From NCBI GenBank assembly GCA_964525625.1, contig CAZGKY010000122.1, positions 1 through 6,434 on the forward strand: a stretch of 6,434 nucleotides of DNA. Reading direction: 5' to 3'. The notes under the pieces were generated by a model, which saw only the letters and a list, made by a program, of their open reading frames with translations, did no database searches and was not told where the DNA came from. The translations under genes were made by a program, and so were the position numbers. Numbering within the stretch: the first letter of the stretch is position 1; each line of letters starts with the position of its first letter. The stretch comes from Stramentimicrobium sp964525625 (GTDB taxonomy: Bacteria; Atribacterota; Phoenicimicrobiia; Phoenicimicrobiales; Stramentimicrobiaceae). This document shows positions 1 to 5,312 of the stretch, piece after piece.

Positions 1-377
1 ATAGGAAGGGTTATACCAGTAATATCAACCTCTTGAAAGGCATCATTACCAACCATAGCTGTGGGTACTTGCCCTGTTAAGGCAATTATTGGAATAGAAT
101 CCATATGAGCATTAGCCAGACCAGTCACCAGATTAGTTGCTCCAGGACCGGAAGTAACAATACATACTCCTACCTTCCCCGTTGCTCGAGCATACCCATC
201 TGCCGCATGAACTGCACCCTGTTCATGTCTGGTCAGAATATTCTGAAAAGGAAGCTGTTTATATTTACCAAAGGTATCAAATAAAGGCATAATTGCTGCA
301 CCTGGAATGCCAAAAATTACCTTTACCTTTTCTTGTTTTAAACATTCCACAATAATCTCAGTTCCAGTCAATTCCAT
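1..377 (-). CDS. ilvB: Acetolactate synthase large subunit, N-terminal part (runs off the left edge)
   Basis: Acetolactate synthase (acetohydroxyacid synthase) condenses pyruvate with pyruvate or 2-oxobutyrate, using thiamine diphosphate, in the first shared step of valine, leucine and isoleucine synthesis; it acts in the cytoplasm. I translated 125 codons by hand. Family landmarks are FGIPGAAIMP (22-31), RHEQGAVHAADGYAR (50-64) with the cofactor-activating Glu52, SGPGATN (76-82), and GQVP...DAFQEVD (102-118). The family is usually about 550-600 residues, so roughly four fifths lies outside the window. The ATG at 377 has a GGGGTG ribosome site at 384-389. The T-box leader upstream argues for the biosynthetic enzyme rather than a catabolic one or another ThDP enzyme. 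One variation: family consensus PGGA reads PGAA here (Ala27). Confidence 0.95.
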   Translation of the reverse strand, partial: MELTGTEIIVECLKQEKVKVIFGIPGAAIMPLFDTFGKYKQLPFQNILTRHEQGAVHAADGYARATGKVGVCIVTSGPGATNLVTGLANAHMDSIPIIALTGQVPTAMVGNDAFQEVDITGITLP

Positions 378-474
378 TATCTTCACCCCATTTCTTTACT
401 TTCAATAAATTTCTTTCTTATCAATCAAGTAAATTATACTTTCTTATTTAGGACCTTCTTTAAAATAATTATTT

Positions 475-489
475 AATATTCAGAATATT
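475..489. repeat. 15-base perfect palindrome between T-box and ilvB
   Basis: The sequence reads AATATTC-A-GAATATT, two 7-base arms around a single central base. It lies 46 bases after the T-box terminator stem and about 100 bases before the ilvB start. It overlaps the -10 element of a possible second promoter, which is where a repressor operator could sit. The region is AT-rich, so chance symmetry is possible, and no regulator can be named from the sequence. Confidence 0.4.
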
Positions 490-510
490 AATAATAAAAA
501 ATCTTGCCAA
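482..510 (-). promoter_or_regulatory. Possible second, leader-internal promoter for ilvB
   Basis: On the minus strand TTGGCA (505-510, five of six matches to the -35 consensus) is followed after 17 bases by TATTCT (482-487, four of six). It would start transcripts downstream of the T-box terminator and so give ilvB a basal supply independent of tRNA sensing. The weak -10 and the AT-rich setting keep this tentative. Confidence 0.3.
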
Positions 511-534
511 TAGTCTTACTTCCTGAAAATAATA

Positions 535-576
535 AAAGTCGCCCCCGAACCAAGCAGGCTCTATAGGGACGACTTT
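535..576 (-). terminator. Intrinsic terminator of the ilvB T-box
   Basis: The minus-strand RNA has the arms AAAGUCGUCCCU (576-565) and GGGGGCGACUUU (546-535), about 12 base pairs with G-U pairs, around an 18-base loop. A U-rich run (about 534-525) follows. The 5' arm is shared with the antiterminator at 565-592, so the two structures exclude each other, as expected for a T-box. Confidence 0.93.
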
Positions 577-592
577 CTCGTGTTACCACCCT
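565..592 (-). promoter_or_regulatory. T-box antiterminator with the conserved T-box bulge
   Basis: On the minus strand AGGG (592-589) pairs with CCCU (568-565), and ACGA (581-578) pairs with UCGU (572-569). The 7-base bulge UGGUAAC (588-582) between the two helices receives the NCCA end of uncharged tRNA. The 3' half is shared with the terminator arm, which makes this the decision point of the switch. Confidence 0.9.
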
Positions 593-787
593 ATTTCGAT
601 AGAACAATATCTCTTCTATCCTCATTTAGGGAAAGGAGAGTGCAATTCTCTCTGCTCTTTTCTTTTCTATTCTGATTTATTTAGTAGAAGTGAGTTTCAG
701 CAATATTTACTGCCCTATTCACACCAGTACCGGGCTCTCTTTAGTAAATCATTACCTACTGGCTTCTGTTATTAGACAATTTTTGAC

Positions 788-816
788 ATTTTACTAATAT
801 ATTTCAATCCTGTCAA
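788..816 (-). promoter_or_regulatory. Sigma-A promoter of the T-box/ilvB unit
   Basis: On the minus strand TTGACA (811-816, perfect -35) is followed after exactly 17 bases by TAAAAT (788-793, five of six at -10). Transcription should start near 780, just ahead of T-box Stem I. The region just upstream (830-845) is a run of A and T forming ATTTTTT-GT-AAAAAAT, which could act as an UP-like element. Confidence 0.8.
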
Positions 817-906
817 ATAATTTTCACAAATTTTTTACAAAAAATGCTGAAAAGAATTAAATTTTGTTAAGTTGCTTTTTTATAATGATCGCTGGAAATT
901 GGATTC

Positions 907-932
907 ATAATATTAATTTAAGGTAATATTAT
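907..932 (-). repeat. AT-only inverted repeat just after the methyltransferase gene
   Basis: ATAATATTA (932-924 on the minus strand) and TAATATTAT (915-907) form a perfect 9-base-pair stem with an 8-base loop, starting five bases after the stop codon at 937. No U run follows, so it is not a standard intrinsic terminator. It may be a transcript 3'-end structure or simply AT-rich background. Confidence 0.3.
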
Positions 933-936
933 CTTA

Positions 937-1536
937 TCAACTTATACTATCAAGGACTTTGAACTTTCTAATGGGTAAGAAGGCATGAACCTGACTTTTA
1001 TATCTTATATATTCTTCTTGAAACTTTTCCTGTAGAAAATTATTTTCCTTTACTGCTGCTATTATTAAAAATAGTTTGATGAAAATTATAAATATGATGA
1101 TAGCAACTGAAATAAAAAGAGAAAAGGGATTATTCTTAATAGCAATGATAATCCCACCAAGAATAAATAGACAGATGCCAGTATATATAGGATGTCTGAT
1201 AAATCCATATATTCCTTTGGTAATAATCGTGGTAGAAGCAAGAATATGTCCGGCCCAGGTATGATATTTTCCTAAATCTATCTTAGCCTTTACCACCAGG
1301 AAAGCTCCACTTAAGGTACAAAAAAGTCCAATATAATTATGCAGAAAGATATTTTTCATATTTAATAGGACATACATATAAATAAACATAGGAACTAAAT
1401 AAAATACTTTTAAAGTAGAAATTAATTTTAAATTTACCAGAGGTAACATTCCTTTTTTATTTCGAAAATCAGAAATATAGAAAGAAAACACCAATAAACA
1501 GACTAAGGCAATAATTTGAAATATCTTTAAACTCAT
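937..1536 (-). CDS. Membrane methyltransferase of the isoprenylcysteine carboxyl methyltransferase (ICMT/PEMT-like) family
   Basis: This predicted integral-membrane, S-adenosylmethionine-dependent methyltransferase has 199 residues, a normal length for bacterial members. Hydrophobic segments lie at about 5-22, 43-60, 66-84, 118-133 and 139-162. The family signature is clear: LGKYHTW (88-94), TKGIYGFIRHPIYTG (106-120) with Arg114-His115-Pro116, and the C-terminal KENNFLQEKFQEEYIRYKSQV (163-183), where Glu164 and the EEY..Y pattern match the cofactor-binding end of ICMT proteins. The natural substrate of bacterial homologues is mostly unknown, so none is assigned. The ATG at 1536 has an AGGGGA ribosome site about five bases upstream. 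The gene lies 95 bases downstream of the nitroreductase with no clear terminator between, so co-transcription is possible. Confidence 0.85.
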   Translation of the reverse strand: MSLKIFQIIALVCLLVFSFYISDFRNKKGMLPLVNLKLISTLKVFYLVPMFIYMYVLLNMKNIFLHNYIGLFCTLSGAFLVVKAKIDLGKYHTWAGHILASTTIITKGIYGFIRHPIYTGICLFILGGIIIAIKNNPFSLFISVAIIIFIIFIKLFLIIAAVKENNFLQEKFQEEYIRYKSQVHAFLPIRKFKVLDSIS

Positions 1537-1591
1537 TATGTTCCCCTATATGTTTAGTTTGGTCAGTTCAATTATTATCTATTTTTTTTGT

Positions 1592-1621
1592 TTAATACTA
1601 TTATGAACATAAATAACTCAA
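1592..1621 (-). promoter_or_regulatory. Weak candidate promoter for the membrane methyltransferase
   Basis: On the minus strand TTGAGT (1616-1621, four of six at -35) and TATTAA (1592-1597, four of six at -10) are separated by 18 bases in the 95-base gap after the nitroreductase gene. The elements are imperfect, so the gene may instead depend on read-through from the nitroreductase promoter. Confidence 0.3.
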
Positions 1622-1631
1622 CCAGCACCCT

Positions 1632-2294
1632 TTATTCATACCAAAAAAAGAATTCATTTAACTCTTTCTTGATGCTACGATAGGTATTAAGCTTGGCCTC
1701 GGGGTCAGGATAGCCCATAGCAATACAAATAACTAATTTCTTTTCTTTAGAAATATTTAAAAACTCTTTAATTTCAGCAGCATATTCTGTTACTGATGCC
1801 TGGACACAACTTTCCATACCCTGGCTATGAGCTGCTAAAATAAGATTTTGAGTAAACAAACCCATATCAAATAGTGACCAACTTCCTAAAGAACCATCCA
1901 TGAAGAGAAAAACAGCGCAAGGGGCATTATAAAACTTAAAATTCATCAATCTAAGAGCTTCTCTCTTAACTTTATCGTCTCTCTCTATTCCCAGGGTGCC
2001 TAACCTCCGGGCTCCATGTTCCCTGGTTCGTTTTTCCATCTCATAAGGCCATCCTTCCGGTAAAGGAAAATCAGGGCTGGTGGGGGCATGATTTTGTGCT
2101 AAGTTAAATAGCTTTCTACCAAGTTCTTCTTTTTTTTCACCGCTTACTACCAACATTTCCCAGGGCTGAGTATTGGTATAGGAAGGACAATTTCTGGCCG
2201 CATCTACTATCTTTTCCATAATACTTCTGGAAATAGGTTCTGGTAAAAAAGCACGAATACTCTTTCTTGACTTAATATTTTCATAAGCATCCAT
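1632..2294 (-). CDS. Nitroreductase family FMN-dependent oxidoreductase
   Basis: This is a cytoplasmic flavoprotein of the nitroreductase (NfsB/NfnB-like) superfamily, 220 residues long, typical for the family. Such enzymes pass hydride from NAD(P)H through FMN to nitro compounds, quinones or other acceptors, and usually act as dimers. Visible landmarks are the N-terminal FMN phosphate motif SRKSIRAF (9-16), the NTQPWE segment (41-46) after Pro37-Ser38, the core around FDMGLFTQNLILAAHSQGME (142-161), and GYPDPEAKLNTYRS (194-207), where Gly194 and Arg206 fit the usual C-terminal FMN contacts. The ATG at 2294 follows an AGGAG ribosome site with 8-base spacing. It has its own promoter at 2364-2393. 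The physiological acceptor cannot be read from sequence; the insert at about 65-115 is a likely substrate-specificity region. Confidence 0.92.
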   Translation of the reverse strand: MDAYENIKSRKSIRAFLPEPISRSIMEKIVDAARNCPSYTNTQPWEMLVVSGEKKEELGRKLFNLAQNHAPTSPDFPLPEGWPYEMEKRTREHGARRLGTLGIERDDKVKREALRLMNFKFYNAPCAVFLFMDGSLGSWSLFDMGLFTQNLILAAHSQGMESCVQASVTEYAAEIKEFLNISKEKKLVICIAMGYPDPEAKLNTYRSIKKELNEFFFWYE

Positions 2295-2363
2295 TTTATA
2301 ATCTCCTAACCAAAATAAATTAATTATAATTAATAATTTATAACTCGATCATTTATGGTGAAA

Positions 2364-2393
2364 AGTATAACAATCTTTTACTTATTAAGTCAA
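2364..2393 (-). promoter_or_regulatory. Promoter of the nitroreductase gene
   Basis: On the minus strand TTGACT (2388-2393, five of six at -35) is followed after 18 bases by TATACT (2364-2369, five of six at -10). This predicts a start near 2357 and an AU-rich untranslated leader of about 60 bases. A second TTGACA (2395-2400) lies just upstream but has no -10 at the right distance. Confidence 0.65.
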
Positions 2394-2437
2394 CCTGTCA
2401 AGAGAGTCTAATTTTTAATCTAGGAGGTTTCTTTCCT

Positions 2438-2521
2438 ATGATAAAAAAATCTATGAATAGCTTTGCAAAATTAAATAGTTCAAAACATTTTTATCTTCTA
2501 AGTTGTAATTTATGGTTTTAA
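2438..2521 (+). CDS. Doubtful 27-residue reading frame on the plus strand
   Basis: An ATG at 2438 opens 27 codons ending in TAA at 2519-2521, and overlaps the end of the convergent permease gene by 12 bases. The peptide begins MIKKSMNSFAKL and ends HFYLLSCNLWF, basic first and then mildly hydrophobic. The reason to list it is a full AGGAGG at 2422-2427, ten bases before the ATG. I find no plus-strand promoter, and the spacing is long. It matches no family I recognise and is probably chance. Confidence 0.15.
   Translation: MIKKSMNSFAKLNSSKHFYLLSCNLWF
2443..2464 (-). terminator. Weak candidate terminator of the ABC importer operon
   Basis: About 45 bases after the permease stop, the minus-strand RNA can pair AAA-CUA with UAG-UUU around the loop UUCA, with one internal mismatch, and then runs into U residues (2449-2443). 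The stem is short and lacks GC, so termination here is uncertain. No better hairpin is visible in the 2294-2510 gap. Confidence 0.25.
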
Positions 2522-4177
2522 TCTCGTCCCAAGAAAATTTACCAGAGCCACCAATGAGGTTGAAATAACAATCATAATTATTCCCAGAGCCGATAGCCTG
2601 CCCCAGAGACCATCTCCAGCAAAGCGAAGAATCTGAACAGCCAGAACCTCACTTCCCGGACGGGAAAGAACTACTGACAGAGATAATTCTCGCAAGAACA
2701 TAGTTGCCATTAAAATCCATCCTGAAACTATTCCTGGCAGAAGTAAGGGAATGACTATTCTTCTCATAGTAGTTACAGACCTGGCTCCACAGACTCTTGA
2801 TGACTCCTCCAGGTGTTTATGTATTTGAATAAAGGCACTACTTAGAGGGCGAATACCATAAGGTAAATAGGTAGCAATATATCCAATCAGTAAAGCCCAG
2901 ATAGTAGCATATAGAGGAGTACGAACAAAAAACCACATAAACCCAACACTAATTACGATACCCGGGAAGGAAAAAGATAAAAAACTTAAAGATTCTAAAA
3001 TACCTGACATCTTTGTTTTAATTCTAACAATAGTATAGGCCACAAATATAGATAATATTACTCCCAGGGTAGCACCGAAAATACCTAAAAACAGACTATT
3101 TTTCAACGATAAAATTGAAATAGGATCTTTGATCACTGCTTGCCAGTGTCTTAAACTCATCATAGAGAAAGCCCTGATACTGGGCACCATAGTATAAGGT
3201 GTTAAAGAGGTATAAATCAAAACTAAAACAGGTAGTACTATCAGGATGAATAATAGTAAACCTAAAACAAAGAATAAAGGAATTTTTGCTTTTTTCAGCG
3301 CAATGACTGTAGGGCGATAACCACGACTGGAAATTGTAACATATTTCTCGCTTTCTGAGGTTAAATATCTGTAAAGTAAAATTAGCAGGATAGAAGTTAC
3401 CAGAACACTCATACCTATAGCAGCAGCTTTGCCATAATCAACAGCAAAACCAACTGAAACAGTTTGGTAAATATGGGTAGCCAGTACATATATTCGACCA
3501 GGCATACCTATAACCGATGGTACAGCAAAAGAAGCCATACCACGGACAACACACAGGATAAAGGCAGCTAATATTGCTGGTCTTAACACGGGTAACGTTA
3601 TTCTAAGCATAGTCTTAATGGTGTTTGCCCCAAAGACTCGGGAAGATTCTTCCAAATTTACATCAAAAGAGGCCATAGCTGGAGCAATGATAAGATAGGC
3701 AATAGGCATATCTAATAATCCCTCCACCAGAATCATACCCCATAGAGTATAAATATTGAAAGGGGAATTTTCTAAACCAAAGACCTGTTTCAGAATTAAA
3801 TTAAAAATACCATTAGATGGATTAAGCAATATTACCCAGCTAACTGAAAAAAGAATATGGGGAATCATCATAGGAGTTATGGAAATCACTCTAAATAAGA
3901 ATTTACCTGGAATATCTGTTCTATTATTTAAATAGGCTAAAAAGAGAGAAAGGAGAGTGGCAGCTAAAGAGGAACCAAGAACGAATATTACTGTATTTAT
4001 AATAATTCGTGAAAAATCAGGATCAGAATAGGCGGTAATATATTTTTCCCAAGTAAAAGTTCCAAAAGCACCTAATCCCTTGGAAAAACTTCCCAAAATA
4101 AGCATTACCACGGGACATCCAGTTAAAAAACCAACTATTATAACTAAAATAAATGTTAAGCGGGAACTTTTATTCAT
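2510..4177 (-). CDS. Fused two-domain ABC importer permease (FbpB/ThiP-like)
   Basis: This inner-membrane permease of a binding-protein-dependent importer has 555 residues and carries two homologous transmembrane domains in one chain, as in FbpB-type Fe3+ and ThiP-type thiamine permeases. About 12 hydrophobic segments are visible. Each half ends with the cytoplasmic EAA loop that docks on the ATPase: LEESSRVFGANTIKTMLRITLP (about 175-196) and LEESSRVCGARSVTTMRRIVIP (about 456-477). The halves share the LEESSRV.GA core, as expected from duplication. I chose the ATG at 4177 because AGGGAGT (4184-4190) sits seven bases upstream, between the ATPase stop (4191) and this start. An in-frame ATG at 4222 would lie inside the ATPase gene and lacks such a site. 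The 13-base gap indicates translation coupled to the ATPase. Substrate is not readable from the permease. Confidence 0.93.
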   Translation of the reverse strand: MNKSSRLTFILVIIVGFLTGCPVVMLILGSFSKGLGAFGTFTWEKYITAYSDPDFSRIIINTVIFVLGSSLAATLLSLFLAYLNNRTDIPGKFLFRVISITPMMIPHILFSVSWVILLNPSNGIFNLILKQVFGLENSPFNIYTLWGMILVEGLLDMPIAYLIIAPAMASFDVNLEESSRVFGANTIKTMLRITLPVLRPAILAAFILCVVRGMASFAVPSVIGMPGRIYVLATHIYQTVSVGFAVDYGKAAAIGMSVLVTSILLILLYRYLTSESEKYVTISSRGYRPTVIALKKAKIPLFFVLGLLLFILIVLPVLVLIYTSLTPYTMVPSIRAFSMMSLRHWQAVIKDPISILSLKNSLFLGIFGATLGVILSIFVAYTIVRIKTKMSGILESLSFLSFSFPGIVISVGFMWFFVRTPLYATIWALLIGYIATYLPYGIRPLSSAFIQIHKHLEESSRVCGARSVTTMRRIVIPLLLPGIVSGWILMATMFLRELSLSVVLSRPGSEVLAVQILRFAGDGLWGRLSALGIIMIVISTSLVALVNFLGTRLKP

Positions 4178-4183
4178 TCTGTT

Positions 4184-4190
4184 ACTCCCT
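4184..4190 (-). promoter_or_regulatory. Ribosome binding site that decides the permease start
   Basis: AGGGAGT on the minus strand begins immediately after the ATPase TGA stop and ends seven bases before the ATG at 4177. It favours the 555-residue product over the 570-residue reading from 4222. Confidence 0.75.
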
Positions 4191-5276
4191 TCAATCAGAA
4201 ACCAAAAGACAATGTTCAGCATCTACCACGAAATCTACGGAATCACCCTTCTGCAAAGGGCTTTCTGATTCCATTTTTATCATCAAACGTTCCTTGCCAA
4301 TACTTATCTCTCCTTCATAAGCATCTCCAATAAAGATTAAATTCTCTATCTGTCCCCTGATAATGTTTTGATCTTCAGCTACTTCACCTTCCTTTAGATA
4401 TATAAATTCTGGTCTAATACAAAGGATTACCTTGCTTCCTTCCGGAAAATCTCTTTTTTGGCAGATAAAAGTACCAAGACCTGAATCAACAATAGTCTTA
4501 TCTACCTGCTGTGACTTGACTACAGCCTTAATAAGATTGGCTCTACCAATGAAATCAGCAACAAATTGGTGAGTAGCATTAAAATAAATCTGCCGGGGAG
4601 AGCCAATCTCAACAATACATCCAGAATTCATAACTGCAATAACATCAGAAAGAGCTAATGCTTCAATTTGATCATGGGTAACGTATACTGCAGTAATTTT
4701 TAGCTCACTTAGGAAATTTCTTAGCTCTTTTCTGGTCTCTTCTCTCAATTTGGCATCCAGATTACTTAAAGGCTCATCAAAGAGAATAACCCTGGGTTCC
4801 GCTATTAAGGCTCTGGCTAAGGCAACTCTCTGTTGTTGACCTCCCGATATATTTGTTGCCAGTCTTTTTTCAAAACCTTCCAGCTTAACAAAGCGCAAAG
4901 TTTTTTCCACTCTTTTACGTATCTCCTCCTTAGGAATGTTCTTAATCTGCAGTGGATAGGCAACATTATCATATACATTCATATGAGGCCAAATAGCATA
5001 TGTTTGAAAAACCATAGCTAAACCCCTTTTTTCAGTAGGCACGTTTATTCCTTTTTTACTACACCACACTGGCTCTTCGCCAATGATAATCTCACCGGAA
5101 TCTGGGGTTTCCAAACCCACAATACAACGCAGCAGCGTGGTCTTACCGCAACCACTGGGACCTAAAAGAGTGAAAATCTGATTACCAGGAATGGTAAGAT
5201 TAATATTATCAAGTGCCTTAATGGTCTTGCCATCTGTATAGTAATATTTACTTAACTCTTTAATCCGTATTTCCAT
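4191..5276 (-). CDS. ABC importer ATPase (FbpC/PotA-like, with TOBE domain)
   Basis: This cytoplasmic ATPase of 361 residues powers the importer encoded with it. The nucleotide-binding domain is intact: Walker A GPSGCGKT (39-46), Q-loop Gln91 in VFQTYAIWPH, signature NISGGQQQR (142-150), Walker B VILFDEP (163-169) with catalytic Glu168, D-loop SNLDA (171-175) and switch His201 in VTHDQ. The domain ends with DFIGRANLI (241-249). About 110 further residues form a TOBE-type regulatory region, including CIRPEFIYLKEG (286-297). This architecture is shared by Fe3+, spermidine/putrescine, thiamine and sugar importers, so the ATPase alone does not name the substrate. The ATG at 5276 has a strong AGGAGG site six bases upstream. 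It lies 36 bases after the binding-protein gene and 13 before the permease, in one operon. Confidence 0.95.
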   Translation of the reverse strand: MEIRIKELSKYYYTDGKTIKALDNINLTIPGNQIFTLLGPSGCGKTTLLRCIVGLETPDSGEIIIGEEPVWCSKKGINVPTEKRGLAMVFQTYAIWPHMNVYDNVAYPLQIKNIPKEEIRKRVEKTLRFVKLEGFEKRLATNISGGQQQRVALARALIAEPRVILFDEPLSNLDAKLREETRKELRNFLSELKITAVYVTHDQIEALALSDVIAVMNSGCIVEIGSPRQIYFNATHQFVADFIGRANLIKAVVKSQQVDKTIVDSGLGTFICQKRDFPEGSKVILCIRPEFIYLKEGEVAEDQNIIRGQIENLIFIGDAYEGEISIGKERLMIKMESESPLQKGDSVDFVVDAEHCLLVSD

Positions 5277-5312
5277 GGTTATCCTCCTTTATCCTGGCGC
5301 TCATCGCTGCAA

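Larger units (their letters stand above)
535..780 (-). ncRNA. T-box riboswitch leader, leucine-type, controlling ilvB
   Basis: This is a complete tRNA-sensing T-box leader. Stem I is closed by AGAAG (767-763) and CUUCU (690-686). The specifier loop has AGUA (760-757) facing GAA (698-696), then A and the codon CUC (694-692), followed by A. The upper stem pairs AUUUACU with AGUAAAU and GGUAAU with AUUGCU, with an AG-rich bulge near 735-742 and GGUG in the apical loop. Downstream are a small stem (635-653), a 7-base-pair Stem III (598-620), the antiterminator (565-592) and the terminator (535-576). The antiterminator bulge UGGUAAC (588-582) has U at the variable position, which pairs with a tRNA discriminator A, as in tRNA-Leu. 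By family knowledge, uncharged tRNA-Leu favours read-through into ilvB. The leucine call rests on reading CUC; ACU (Thr), one base earlier, is a less likely register. Confidence 0.93.

Noticed and set aside
433..438. Perfect TATAAT on the minus strand before ilvB
   Set aside because: No acceptable -35 element lies 16-18 bases upstream; the region is AT-rich enough to give this by chance.
1076..1264. 62-codon plus-strand frame
   Set aside because: It is antisense to the conserved core of the membrane methyltransferase and has no supporting signals.
4178..4222. Upstream in-frame ATG adding 15 residues to the permease
   Set aside because: It lies inside the ATPase coding region and lacks a good ribosome site, whereas the ATG at 4177 follows AGGGAGT at proper spacing and the added residues are not family-like.
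5277..5312. Possible hairpin in the gap between binding-protein and ATPase genes
   Set aside because: Only about three GC pairs can form and no U run follows, so it is not a terminator; the gap mainly carries the ATPase ribosome site.
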